NCBI RefSeq assembly: GCF_000021925.1
Contig: NC_011830.1
Location: forward strand, 4,003,001 to 4,067,000
Source: Desulfitobacterium hafniense DCB-2
GTDB taxonomy: Bacteria; Bacillota; Desulfitobacteriia; Desulfitobacteriales; Desulfitobacteriaceae
Length of the DNA stretch: 64,000 bases
Direction: 5' to 3'
Part shown: in pieces, positions 8,580-17,210 of the stretch
Layout: the number at the start of each line of letters is the position of its first letter
Position numbering within the stretch: position 1 is the first letter of the stretch
Position numbers and translations under genes: made by a program
The notes under the pieces: model-generated
The model's database searches: none
What the model was told of the DNA's origin: nothing
Seen by the model: only the letters and a program-made list of their open reading frames with translations

Positions 8580-8950
8580 CCTCCTCACCTCCAAGGCATT
8601 CCCTTTCTAATACTATATGTCTGGGATAGTTTGCCTTATGACCATCTTCTTCAGGGCAAACCCCTCAAGCTTTCTCCCCTCTTGTGTTGTCAACTTCAAC
8701 CTCTTTTTCTATAATAAAAATAACATAAAAACACGGTCCGGTTGGTAGTCCGGATGCGTTGAATTGACCGGTGTCGTATCCTTCCCCCTCGGGATGTTCG
8801 TTGTTAGCTTTAGCATATAGTCCGATCTCCCAGGATAGATAAAGTATTAGCCATATGGTGCACCAACAACAAGACGGCTTCAGGCATCTGCCGGTCGCCG
8901 TCTGCCAAAGATCGATATCATGCTGTCAACAGCAGCAAGCAACCAGCCTG
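8580..8950. other. 371-bp intergenic region
   Basis: No gene seen. It contains an inverted repeat GTTTGCC(N19)GGCAAAC at about 8630-8662 in the putative promoter zone of the repressor. The TTTGCCTTA half resembles MntR half-sites, so autoregulation is possible. A hairpin AGACGGC/GCCGTCT at 8872-8903 on the minus strand may end transcription of the iron-sulfur protein gene. Neither is certain. Confidence 0.35.
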
Positions 8951-9883
8951 TTACTCCGCCAGCAAGGCAAGCTTCTCGGCAATATCCCCCAGTCCAAGGA
9001 ATTCCGCCCAGGTAATTTGGACAAACTCTCCATCCTTATTGACAAAGGGTTTTTCTTTGCGCTCGGGGTTATAACGGAAATCAGAACCGACCCGCCCTTT
9101 GAGACAGAGAGGCCGTCCACTGGATGCTGATTTGGCAGTAACTGCGATGACTTTGCCATCCTTGGAATTGATTTCGAACTTACAGCCTGCTTCACAGAAG
9201 GTGCAGATGACTTCTTCTTTCCGGACCTCCCAGGCTCTGCCTTTGCCAAGGGTGTTTTTATCAATTAAAGCCCCAACCGGACAAACGGCTACACAGCGGT
9301 TACAGTAAACACAAGTGGAATCTTTCAGATCGGTATCCATAAAGGTGGCCACCTTGGCATGAAAACCACGGTTGACAAACCCGATGACACTTCTTTCTGC
9401 CACAGCTTCACATGTGGCGACACATTTTCCGCACAGGATGCATTTGTTCAAATCCCGCAAAATATAGGGATTGGAGTCTTCGATGGGAAGCCGGCGCCTC
9501 TCTCCCCGGTATATCTCACCCTTTACCCCGTACTCATAGGCATACTCAGCCAAAGAGCAATCCCCCATTTTTTGGCAGGTCATACAGTCCAAAGGGTGAT
9601 TGGCCACCAACAGCTCTAAAATGGTCTTACGCGCTTTTCTTACTTTCTCATTTTGAGTATGAACCACCATGCCCTGAGTTGCTTGGGTAACACAGGATGG
9701 CGGCAGATTGCGCATGCCCTCAATCTGAACGACACACAGGCGGCAGGCTCCGGCAGGGGTAAGCTCCGGGTCGTGGCACAAGGTAGGAATCGTGATATCA
9801 TGCATCCGGCAAGCTTCCAGCACCGTCGTTCCTTTAGGTACACTGACTTCGCGCCCATCAATACTTAGGGTCAGCCATTCCAT
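8951..9883 (-). CDS. truncated NuoG/FdhA-type iron-sulfur protein lacking the molybdopterin domain
   Basis: About 310 residues from the ATG at 9881-9883 (AGGAG 8 nt upstream; an in-frame GTG at 9892 is the alternative). Order of domains: [2Fe-2S] plant-type fold with cysteines at about 36, 47, 50 and 64; a His-Cys [4Fe-4S] segment (HPLDCMTCQKMGDCSL); two [4Fe-4S] ferredoxin motifs (CILCGKCVATC, CVYCNRCVAVCP); then the first Fe4S4 part of a molybdopterin oxidoreductase (CTFCEAGCKF). It stops soon after ITWAEF, where formate dehydrogenase or NuoG would continue for several hundred residues. It could be a free electron-carrier subunit of a hydrogenase or formate dehydrogenase, or a decayed gene. 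Confidence 0.8.
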   Translation of the reverse strand: MEWLTLSIDGREVSVPKGTTVLEACRMHDITIPTLCHDPELTPAGACRLCVVQIEGMRNLPPSCVTQATQGMVVHTQNEKVRKARKTILELLVANHPLDCMTCQKMGDCSLAEYAYEYGVKGEIYRGERRRLPIEDSNPYILRDLNKCILCGKCVATCEAVAERSVIGFVNRGFHAKVATFMDTDLKDSTCVYCNRCVAVCPVGALIDKNTLGKGRAWEVRKEEVICTFCEAGCKFEINSKDGKVIAVTAKSASSGRPLCLKGRVGSDFRYNPERKEKPFVNKDGEFVQITWAEFLGLGDIAEKLALLAE

Positions 9884-10100
9884 TTCTCTCACTCCTCATT
9901 TTATATTGCTAAAATAGTTACCAGCTATTGTTGTACTCTCTTTAAGCAACATCTTAATTATAGCTATTATAAGAATATTTTGCAATTTCTTAATATCATA
10001 AGGTTGTACTCCAAAGCCAAAAAATAACTTTTGCAGCATTTGAATATTATTTTGCAATGGCACGTTATATACAGCATAATACACTCAAGGCGGTGGTTTG

Positions 10101-10661
10101 ATGAACTCCAGCGATGAACGGATGCTGAAATCAATACCCAATTGGCTGTCATTAAGCAGAATATTCCTTTCCTTGGCTTTGCTTTTCCTGGAGCCATTGA
10201 GCCTGAGCTTTTACGCCATGTATATTGCCTGCGGACTAAGCGATATGCTTGATGGTTTTATTGCCAGAAAGACAGGAACCACAAGCACCCTTGGGGCAAA
10301 GATTGATTCCCTGGCCGACCTGGTCATGGCCGTGGTATTGCTCGTTATACTTTGGCCAATCCTCAACCCGGGGGCAGTTATTCTCCTGTGGGTTATTTTT
10401 ATCGGTGTGATTCGTTTGGCAGCCATGATGGTTGCCCGGATAAAATATAACAGTTTGGCAAGCCTTCATACCTATGGCAATAAAGCTACAGGTTTGCTCT
10501 TATTTCTATTCCCATTACTGCTTTCTTTTTCACATGCAGCGGTATTGATGTACATTATCTGTGTTTTGGCAAGCATTTCGGCGATAGAGGAACTTCTCAT
10601 CCATTTGACATCAGATGAACTTTTGCTCAACAGAAAAGGCTGGTTCGAGGGGAAAAAGTGA
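10101..10661 (+). CDS. CDP-alcohol phosphatidyltransferase family membrane protein
   Basis: 187 residues or slightly fewer, with several membrane segments. The full family signature D-G-x2-A-R-x8-G-x3-D-x3-D is present (DGFIARKTGTTSTLGAKIDS then LAD), so the active site is intact. The enzyme transfers a phosphatidyl group from CDP-diacylglycerol to an alcohol such as glycerol phosphate or inositol phosphate in the cytoplasmic membrane; the acceptor cannot be told from sequence. ATG 10101 follows GGCGGTGG. A 36-bp copy of its 3' end lies at 12189-12224. Confidence 0.85.
   Translation: MNSSDERMLKSIPNWLSLSRIFLSLALLFLEPLSLSFYAMYIACGLSDMLDGFIARKTGTTSTLGAKIDSLADLVMAVVLLVILWPILNPGAVILLWVIFIGVIRLAAMMVARIKYNSLASLHTYGNKATGLLLFLFPLLLSFSHAAVLMYIICVLASISAIEELLIHLTSDELLLNRKGWFEGKK
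10614..10650 (+). repeat. 3'-end segment of the phosphatidyltransferase gene, copied at 12189-12224
   Basis: This 37-bp stretch inside the gene's last codons recurs downstream in direct orientation with one deleted T and one C-to-T change. The pair brackets the toxin-antitoxin and C_GCAxxG_C_C genes. Confidence 0.75.
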
Positions 10662-10819
10662 ATTACTGTCTTTTTATAACAATACAGGGAATGCCGTAAA
10701 GGGTTGCACTCGTTCGCCGATACAGCACTATATTTGATAACTATGCAGCTATAAAAAGCCTCTGAACGCATCTTAGGGATTGTTCTCTTCTATTTGATCT
10801 TTTGTGGGCATACTAATTA

Positions 10820-10848
10820 TTGAACAAACCTATCGAAGGTGGTATGAT
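10820..10848 (+). promoter_or_regulatory. sigma-A type promoter of the MazF-type toxin-antitoxin pair
   Basis: TTGAAC (10820-10825), a 17-nt spacer and TATGAT (10843-10848). The inferred start site, about 10855, lies beyond the ATG at 10849 and so excludes it as a start codon from this promoter. Confidence 0.65.
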
Positions 10849-10893
10849 ATGGATAATAAGGAAGAAAGATTGTCAAATGAGGAGGACGAGAAC

Positions 10894-11052
10894 ATGAACG
10901 GTGCTGTAAAAGACCAGGGATATAGAAAAACATCACTGTCATCACAGAAATTAAAGGAAATCTCTGTTCGACCAGTGGCAATTAAGGATGGGAAATTTCT
11001 GTTCGATAGAAAGAATAAAGACCACAGATATATTGTCAATGAGGGAGAGTAA
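10894..11052 (+). CDS. putative antitoxin of a MazF/PemK-type module
   Basis: 52 residues from ATG 10894, which has AGGAGG 8 nt upstream. The frame is open further 5' (to 10804), but those starts precede or overlap the promoter. The product is small, highly charged and without a recognisable DNA-binding fold. It ends 10 bp before the MazF-like gene, the usual antitoxin-first order. Assignment as antitoxin rests on position and size, not on family recognition. The C-terminal segment (FDRKNKDHRYIVNEGE) could be the toxin-binding tail. Confidence 0.55.
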   Translation: MNGAVKDQGYRKTSLSSQKLKEISVRPVAIKDGKFLFDRKNKDHRYIVNEGE

Positions 11053-11062
11053 AAGGGCTTAG

Positions 11063-11437
11063 ATGCACTGGTTTAGTTTAGGCGATGTCTTTTATTTTGA
11101 TGTTGGGTTCGACGATGTACCAGAGGAATCCAAGAGAAGACCCGCCATAATCATGATGCAGGAAGGCGAAGACCTTTTCATCTTAGTATCTACTACAAGT
11201 ATTCCTCCCAATGATCCTCCTAAATATTTTGATCAATTCAAAATACCTATTTTAAATTGGCGAAGATCAGGTTTTTTGAAACCTTCATGGGGGCTTGGGT
11301 TTAAATTAATACACGTTACGAGGCAAGAACTTATGGGTTCGGTTAAAAAAGAAGATATTCTTGGGAAAATTCACGTAACGGATTTCGATATGTTGTTGAA
11401 TGAAATCGAATATATTCACAGGAATTCTTCACGATAA
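11063..11437 (+). CDS. MazF/PemK-family toxin-like protein
   Basis: 124 residues. The N-terminus GDVFYFDVGFDDVPEESKRRPAIIM matches the first strands of MazF/PemK endoribonucleases (GDV/IY...F....G.E....RPAIII), including the conserved arginine-proline turn. Later parts are divergent; the usual QIRTI-type motif is not seen, so RNA cleavage activity is uncertain. It lies immediately downstream of a small charged protein, matching a type II toxin-antitoxin operon. Both sit within a segment bracketed by a direct repeat, which suggests acquisition. Confidence 0.65.
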   Translation: MHWFSLGDVFYFDVGFDDVPEESKRRPAIIMMQEGEDLFILVSTTSIPPNDPPKYFDQFKIPILNWRRSGFLKPSWGLGFKLIHVTRQELMGSVKKEDILGKIHVTDFDMLLNEIEYIHRNSSR

Positions 11438-11485
11438 TTAGGATTCGCAAAATTCGATGTTGTCGAATTTTGGAAGGGCATGTTC

Positions 11486-11527
11486 CCGAGGGGAAAGGCT
11501 GACCGGATGGAAGGCTTTTCCCCTCGG
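11486..11527. repeat. dispersed hairpin repeat, copy 1
   Basis: An 11-bp perfect stem CCGAGGGGAAA/TTTCCCCTCGG encloses a GGCTGACCGGATGGAAGGCT loop. The same loop core, TGAC(C/T)GGATGGA, with a matching stem occurs again at 40675-40707. It may act as terminator of the toxin gene or be a small mobile palindrome. Confidence 0.65.
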
Positions 11528-11647
11528 CCCGTCTTACTCATTTATCATGCCTTTGGCACCTGAACTCTGCAATAGTTTGCTGTACTTATCTGAATATTCA
11601 GAGTAATATAGGAGTATCAATATAAAAATAGAGGGGAGTGGTAAGGG

Positions 11648-12088
11648 ATGGAGGATTTAGCTTTAGAAGCCCGTAATCGGACTGGAGACAATTTCAAACA
11701 AGGTTTTAACTGTGCTGAATCGATCTTCAAGGCTTTTAATGAAATGTGCAATAGTCCCATGAGTCCGGAGGTATTGAAATTGGCAACAGGTTTTGGCGGA
11801 GGATTAGGCCATGCCGGATGTATGTGTGGAGCATTGGCCGGTTCGACTATGGTACTCGGGATATTAAAAGGGCGTACCCGTACTGAAGAAAGCAGAGAGC
11901 CCTCTTATGAACTTACTAAAGAGTTCCATGATCTTTTTGAATCGAAATTTGGAACAACATGTTGCCGGGCACTTAATCCTTACCCTTTTGATACTCCGGA
12001 GCACTTGCGAAACTGTCTCAAAATAACGGGGGGGACCGGAAAATTACTGATGGAATTCCTTCAGGAAAAGAACCTCCTGACAGATTGA
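11648..12088 (+). CDS. C_GCAxxG_C_C family protein (probable redox/metal-binding)
   Basis: 146 residues with the family's cysteine pattern. The NCAESIF cysteine comes first, then the GHAGCMCGALAG motif (C-x-C-G-A-x-x-G), then CC and a final NCLKI cysteine, giving the conserved cysteines spread over four positions. Family members are found mainly in anaerobes, often near oxidoreductases, and are thought to bind metal or take part in redox chemistry; the exact function is unknown. ATG 11648 follows a GGGGAG site. A clear terminator hairpin follows at 12150-12172. Confidence 0.8.
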   Translation: MEDLALEARNRTGDNFKQGFNCAESIFKAFNEMCNSPMSPEVLKLATGFGGGLGHAGCMCGALAGSTMVLGILKGRTRTEESREPSYELTKEFHDLFESKFGTTCCRALNPYPFDTPEHLRNCLKITGGTGKLLMEFLQEKNLLTD

Positions 12089-12149
12089 GTGACCCAGATG
12101 GGATCAGTTGGCAAACCTAATTTTTTACTTGAGCAAAATCCAGAATGAA

Positions 12150-12172
12150 AAAAGCGGCTGTCTGCCGCTTTT
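12150..12172 (+). terminator. terminator of the C_GCAxxG_C_C gene
   Basis: A 9-bp stem AAAAGCGGC/GCCGCTTTT with a 5-nt loop, followed by CTATTCTAT. Confidence 0.75.
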
Positions 12173-12188
12173 CTATTCTATCGTTTCC

Positions 12189-12224
12189 GATGAACTTTGC
12201 TCAACAGAAAAGGCTGGTTTGAGG
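12189..12224 (+). repeat. displaced copy of the phosphatidyltransferase 3' end
   Basis: 36 bp almost identical to 10614-10650 (one missing T, one substitution), in direct orientation and not part of any gene. It marks the right edge of a 1.57-kb segment. Confidence 0.75.
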
Positions 12225-12253
12225 ATTGAGCCACGTGCTCCTCCACAGAGCGC

Positions 12254-14401
12254 TTACTTCGCCGCCTTTGTCAGTGCATCGGCCAGAGCAGCTTTAAAGG
12301 CGGTGCTGGTCATCGTGGCACCTGAGACGGAATCCACAGTGGCGGCGTTAGCGGAAACAGCCTGCTCTACCAGTGTGGGCAGAGCCTTGCCACCGATTTC
12401 AGGGGTCTCGTTGTCGGTATAGGTGAGCGAAGCCAGTTTGCCGTTCTCAATGGTCACTTCCACTTTGACGTCGCCGCCCATCCCCCCGGAACCAGTTCCG
12501 GTATAGACACCGTCGTTGTAAGATGCATCCCCACCACCCAAAGAAGCCATGGATGATCCGTCATTCTGAGCAGATTCATCTTCCGGAGTGCTGACGCGCT
12601 GGATCTTGCCGCTTCTGAATTTGAAGTTTTGATCGGCTAAACGCCGGCCCAGAATGTAAGACAAGCAATTGCATACACCGCCAAGGTTCTGCCCGGGCAT
12701 AACGAAATTATAGGTGCCTGCATAATAGTCACCGACCATGATACCGGTGTTGAACAGCCCATCGATTGGGGTGTCGTCATCTTCACACACCTGCATATAT
12801 TCGTTAGTGCGCAAACCGCCTGTAACACACAGGAAGGTCATGGCATCCTTGCCAAAATGGGTGCGGGCCGCATAAAAGGGCTGCGTTTTAATAGGGTGAA
12901 GTACGGAGGGATTGACATGGTATTCTTCATCCCTGCCCTGCTCGGCGTACTTGGTGTAATTGTTGATGGATTCAATGGCATTGGCCCGGGCTTCTCCTTT
13001 AAATCCCATCTTGTCCACCAATTCCTCAATGGTGTTCGCTTTCCAGCAGGTGCCTGCTTCCACATCGGCTTCCCAGCCGGCGATCATCTGCTCCGGTGTG
13101 GCGCCCAGGATGCCGTTTTCATTGTTCACTGAACATCCGAAAGTTTCCCAGATGTCCTGGATATAGGCATAGCGGGAATCCCACACTGAGTAAGCAATAT
13201 GGTCGGGCAGCTGCAGGATGGCGATGGCACCATAGGAGAAGTTCGTCACTTCGTTGTGGTAGCGCTTGCCGTCGCTGGTAAGGTTGATGCCCCAGAAATT
13301 GTCAATAGAGTTGACTTTAGGGCCCGGTGCGCCGCAATTGATCATCGGAGCATTGGGATAGGTCTTCTGCCAACCCGCACCGATCCACAAACCCATTTTG
13401 TGGCCATCCCCTGGGTACAGTCCGTTAAAAGCCAGCGCTACATCGTAATCCACTTTAGTAGTATCGATGCTGTTACGGTAGAGATTCCAGGCCCAAGGGG
13501 AATACTTGGCCATCATATCGGGGTCCTTGGAGAAATCTCCGGTGGCCAGAACCACTGCCCTGTTGGCACTGTATTTGATATATTCCCCAGTCTCCAGGTT
13601 CTGCGCTACAACAGCAGAAACCCGGCCGGTGTTATTATCATCACGAATAAGGTAGAGTGCCCGGGTCTGAAAATCGATCTCGCCCCCCATGTCTTTGAAG
13701 ATATCGGCGTAGGCCTGGGCGCACAGAGGGGCGCCAAACAGCATACCAAAGGGAACTTCTTCGTTGTAGAAGCTGTGGGAGGCAGCCGGAACGGTCAGAA
13801 TACCGTCCGGGTCCACATAGCCCGGCTCCAGGCAGACTTTCAGCCCTTTAGAGGCCATTTTATCGATCATCCAATCCATTGCGGGACCGGAGTTATTGAT
13901 CCAGGTAGACCACTTGCGTTCGTCGATGTAGCAGGCTGCAGAGTGCTTTTCCACCTTGGCGGCATGGCGGCCGCTTGCCGTGTCGGGCGTATAGTCGATG
14001 CCCAGCTCCTTCTGCTTTTTGGAACCGATGGCGTGGTTGGAGCCGCCGCGGCTGATGGGACGCTTACCCGCGGAAATGACACGAACATCCGCGCCGCTCT
14101 CCTTAGTGGAAACAGCGGTGCACAAGCCGGACATGCCGGAGCCGATAATGATAATATCATGAGTAACGGTCTTGGTGATTTTCTCTTCGGGAATAGGGTA
14201 TTCCTCAGGCATCACTTCAAACTTCCACTTCAGGTTGCGGTATGTCTGATCAGACAACACCATGTTGTCGGCAGTGCCGGCACCGCTGGGACTGTTGCCT
14301 GCCGCTGCCGGACTGCAAGCGGTCAGCCCCATCGTCATGGCACCGGCGCCGGCAGCGGCCGCGCCCTTAAGGAAATCACGCCGTGAAAATTGCTTACTCA
14401 T
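12254..14401 (-). CDS. Tat-exported FAD/FMN fumarate reductase-type flavoprotein
   Basis: 715 residues. A twin-arginine signal (SRRDFLKG, hydrophobic stretch, LTACS) directs export. An FAD-binding reductase domain follows, with IIIGSGMSGLCTAV at about residues 84-97 and the fumarate reductase-like catalytic region in the middle. At the C-terminus an FMN_bind domain carries SVSGATMTSTAF, the site of covalent FMN attachment. This FAD plus FMN layout is that of urocanate, fumarate and cinnamate-type reductases that take electrons without a haem domain. The substrate is unknown. A LysR-type regulator is encoded just upstream on the same strand. Confidence 0.88.
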   Translation of the reverse strand: MSKQFSRRDFLKGAAAAGAGAMTMGLTACSPAAAGNSPSGAGTADNMVLSDQTYRNLKWKFEVMPEEYPIPEEKITKTVTHDIIIIGSGMSGLCTAVSTKESGADVRVISAGKRPISRGGSNHAIGSKKQKELGIDYTPDTASGRHAAKVEKHSAACYIDERKWSTWINNSGPAMDWMIDKMASKGLKVCLEPGYVDPDGILTVPAASHSFYNEEVPFGMLFGAPLCAQAYADIFKDMGGEIDFQTRALYLIRDDNNTGRVSAVVAQNLETGEYIKYSANRAVVLATGDFSKDPDMMAKYSPWAWNLYRNSIDTTKVDYDVALAFNGLYPGDGHKMGLWIGAGWQKTYPNAPMINCGAPGPKVNSIDNFWGINLTSDGKRYHNEVTNFSYGAIAILQLPDHIAYSVWDSRYAYIQDIWETFGCSVNNENGILGATPEQMIAGWEADVEAGTCWKANTIEELVDKMGFKGEARANAIESINNYTKYAEQGRDEEYHVNPSVLHPIKTQPFYAARTHFGKDAMTFLCVTGGLRTNEYMQVCEDDDTPIDGLFNTGIMVGDYYAGTYNFVMPGQNLGGVCNCLSYILGRRLADQNFKFRSGKIQRVSTPEDESAQNDGSSMASLGGGDASYNDGVYTGTGSGGMGGDVKVEVTIENGKLASLTYTDNETPEIGGKALPTLVEQAVSANAATVDSVSGATMTSTAFKAALADALTKAAK

Positions 14402-14511
14402 CTGCTTCTACCTCTCTTCTTCCGTATTCTTTCTCCTACTTTTACCCAGGGGCAAAGTTCTTGAACCCCTATGTCTTATATATCACAAAGTTTCTTGTGA
14501 AAAAAGCAACA

Positions 14512-14555
14512 TAAAAGACCGCCGAGCAACCAAACGTTGCGCAGCGATCTTTTAA
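14512..14555 (-). terminator. imperfect hairpin after the LysR gene
   Basis: GTTGC/GCAAC inner stem with an imperfect extension ending in TCTTTT on the minus strand, between the LysR stop and the flavoprotein start. It separates the two transcripts. Confidence 0.5.
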
Positions 14556-14567
14556 AAACCACCTTGA

Positions 14568-15437
14568 TTATTTTTCGCTGCCGGCTTGAAGCAACGCTTC
14601 CCGCAGATTAAAGCAGGCCTGCCGCCGCCTTTTATCACGGACGGCCTGCTCGGTAACGGCACAGTAAAAGTTATCGTAGTCGCTGGGGCCGTGATACGGT
14701 AAAAAGACGATACCCTGCATCGGTTGGAGAACAGCCAGCTCCGGCACTGCGAAAATTCCTTTGTTCTGACGCACAAGATCAAAGGCCAGCAGGATATCAT
14801 TAACCTCATAATCGCCTTTCCGGCAATTTTTATCCAGCCAAAAGCTGTCCTCATAGCCGTTCATATAGTAAATGAGCGGAACGTGAGCGAGATCACCCAG
14901 GGCTAAAGAAACCTTACCAGCCAGTGGATTCTTTTCATTCACAGCAAATAAGATCGGAGAAGTGGCCACCAGCTGGTCGTCAGTTCCCGGGCCAAAACGC
15001 AAAAAGGAGACAGCCATATCTACCAGGCTGTTTTCAAACATCATGTGGCACTGGGCATCCAGGCAGTTGATGACATCCACCCTCAGCCGGTCCTCATTTT
15101 TGACCAGAAAAGGCTCAAGTACATTCCAGAAATAATGGTATGTCGTGAAGGGAAAACAGATGCGCACACGGCAAACCTGCTCATCTTTCCGCATATCCGC
15201 ATTCAGAACGTCAAACTCGCGTACCAATACCTCCGCCCGGTCTACAAAACGTTGTCCCCGCTCATTGAGCATGATGCCGTTATGGGTACGCTGAAACAAG
15301 AGCTGGCCCAGTTCGTTCTCCAGCTGTGCCAGGGCTTTGCTTACCGCCTGGCGGCTGATGAACATGGCATCGGCCGCGTCCTTCACCTTACCGTATTGTG
15401 CTACCGCCACAAAATAACGCAGCTGCTGAATATCCAT
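14568..15437 (-). CDS. LysR-family transcriptional regulator
   Basis: 289 residues. The N-terminal winged helix-turn-helix is typical (MDIQQLRYFVAVAQYG, AMFISRQAVSKALAQLE, LFQRTHNGIMLNERG) and is followed by a periplasmic-binding-fold effector domain. ATG 15437 is preceded by GAAGGAAG. It is followed, after a hairpin, by the FAD/FMN reductase gene in the same direction and probably controls that gene in response to its substrate. The effector is not identifiable. Confidence 0.9.
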   Translation of the reverse strand: MDIQQLRYFVAVAQYGKVKDAADAMFISRQAVSKALAQLENELGQLLFQRTHNGIMLNERGQRFVDRAEVLVREFDVLNADMRKDEQVCRVRICFPFTTYHYFWNVLEPFLVKNEDRLRVDVINCLDAQCHMMFENSLVDMAVSFLRFGPGTDDQLVATSPILFAVNEKNPLAGKVSLALGDLAHVPLIYYMNGYEDSFWLDKNCRKGDYEVNDILLAFDLVRQNKGIFAVPELAVLQPMQGIVFLPYHGPSDYDNFYCAVTEQAVRDKRRRQACFNLREALLQAGSEK

Positions 15438-15667
15438 AGTAGCTTCCTTCTCTCAGCTTTCCGATCTCCAAAAGTTGAACAGCCTCGTCAGTTAATCCTG
15501 CCGTTTCCTTTTGTTCTCTTATGCACATTTATTATAGCATATTTGTTCAAGGCAGCGGCTATCTGCTCATTCCTGATGGACACAGTGTCGTGAGACAAGT
15601 ATAAATACAGCTATAAGGGAAGTATCTTCGGCAGCTTCAGGGTTATTAAAGCCTCTGGAGCCATCTT

Positions 15668-17173
15668 CTAAGCATTGAGTATGCTCCTGAGGTTATGGCT
15701 GAGTTCACTGATTGAAGTCATAGCATGAGTGACTTCACTGATTTTGCTGTTCTGGTTCTCAATGGAAGCTAAGATTTCTTCCGTCGAAGCAGACTGCTGT
15801 TCCGAAACTGTGGATATATTCTCAAGCTGGCCTTTAATCTCTGCGAAAGCAGCGGCCAGATCACTGATCATAGCATCTTCTTCTTTAACGCTGGCGGCGA
15901 TGGATTCGGCAGATTCTTCAAGATGCTCAAATCTTTCCTGAATCTGGGCTATGACTTCCGTTCCGGCATCAACGGCATGTTTACCATGGGTGGCCTTCGC
16001 CAAGGATGTCGCTGTCGTCATTTGAACCAATTCGATGATTTCAAATATTTCCTTGACGGTAGCAGCGCTCATTTCGGCAAGCTTACTTACTTCATTGGCC
16101 ACTACGGAAAACCCTTTACCCGCTTCACCGGCCCTGGCAGCCTCAATCGCAGCATTCAAAGCAAGCAGGTTGGTTTGAGCTGCAATGGTCGTGATATTGG
16201 CAAGGGCATTGTTGATTTGGGTCATGTGCTTCTGCAGCTCAGATACGTTGACCAAAGTTGCTCCGATCGCCGTATCGATGGTACTCATCTGCTCAACCAT
16301 TTGCTTGATGCCATAAGCATTTTTTACAACAATATCTTTCATCATCTGGGCTTCTTTCGTTGTTTCAGTGGATAATTTCCTGGTCTCTTCGATAATGGCC
16401 ACAGCCTCATTGGTCTGATCGACAATTTTCCCCGTACTCACGGAGTTCTCGCCCACGCCTTTAGCGATTTCTTCAACGGCTATTGTGGTCTGTTTGCTCA
16501 TTTGCTCAATGTCCTGAACATATGTATAAGACTCACTGATGCTGTCATTTAATACAGAAGTATCTTGATCGATCCTGCCCATGGCCTCTGTTAATTTCTG
16601 CAATAATTCCCGTGCATCCTGTTCTTTGGCATAGGAAGCCATAATATATTCATTCCCCCATTTGGTAAGGAAAAAGAAAATAATGACGATTAAATCCATG
16701 ACCGCGGCCCTGCGGGCAAACTCCAGCACACTATAATTTGGCCCGAGCAAGCCCTGCGGATCGATAAAATAAAAAACGCTGAGAAACAAGTTTAACAGCA
16801 CTGCATAGGTAAGGAGCAGCCTCACGCGGAAATACATGGCGATCATGGCCAATGAACCTAAATAGACAATGAAAATAGTTGCCGTAGTAGCCCCGTGAGT
16901 CATATGGCCCAGATAGCTGGCTGATACTACGATGGAAAAACTAATGATAAGCGCCGTAATACTCTCATGTCTGTTGAATTTTAAATTGAAAAGCAGCGCC
17001 AGGGTTGCCACAAGCGCTGCTCCAAAGGTGCAGGCTAATACGTTTACTCCATAAACCGCACCCATGGTCAGAAAAGATTGCCCTGAGAGCAGGGTAGATA
17101 TAATCCAGATAAGGATGACATTAAATCGATTAACTCGTTTGACATTTGATTTTAGAATTGAACTGTTCTCCAT
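15668..17173 (-). CDS. methyl-accepting chemotaxis protein with multi-span membrane N-terminus
   Basis: About 501 residues from ATG 17171-17173 (GGGGAG upstream). The first 180 residues form about six hydrophobic segments rather than a periplasmic sensor. They are followed directly by a cytoplasmic signalling domain with the conserved tip (AAQTNLLALNAAIEAARAGE) and flanking coiled coils; no HAMP domain is obvious. Such receptors are thought to sense membrane or intracellular conditions. No other chemotaxis gene lies nearby. An in-frame start at 17242 would overlap the upstream phospholipase-like gene and has no ribosome site. Confidence 0.9.
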   Translation of the reverse strand: MENSSILKSNVKRVNRFNVILIWIISTLLSGQSFLTMGAVYGVNVLACTFGAALVATLALLFNLKFNRHESITALIISFSIVVSASYLGHMTHGATTATIFIVYLGSLAMIAMYFRVRLLLTYAVLLNLFLSVFYFIDPQGLLGPNYSVLEFARRAAVMDLIVIIFFFLTKWGNEYIMASYAKEQDARELLQKLTEAMGRIDQDTSVLNDSISESYTYVQDIEQMSKQTTIAVEEIAKGVGENSVSTGKIVDQTNEAVAIIEETRKLSTETTKEAQMMKDIVVKNAYGIKQMVEQMSTIDTAIGATLVNVSELQKHMTQINNALANITTIAAQTNLLALNAAIEAARAGEAGKGFSVVANEVSKLAEMSAATVKEIFEIIELVQMTTATSLAKATHGKHAVDAGTEVIAQIQERFEHLEESAESIAASVKEEDAMISDLAAAFAEIKGQLENISTVSEQQSASTEEILASIENQNSKISEVTHAMTSISELSHNLRSILNA

Positions 17174-17210
17174 AACTTCCATCTCCCCGTACTTAGTCCT
17201 TATTAGTCTT

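Noticed and set aside
8715..8950. A riboswitch, or the missing molybdopterin domain, in the gap after the iron-sulfur protein
   Set aside because: No known aptamer motif could be matched, and minus-strand frames are short with no oxidoreductase motifs.
13199..14386. 395-codon plus-strand frame opposite the FAD/FMN reductase
   Set aside because: It lies entirely antisense to a gene with a Tat signal, FAD and FMN motifs; the reverse frame has no recognisable domain.
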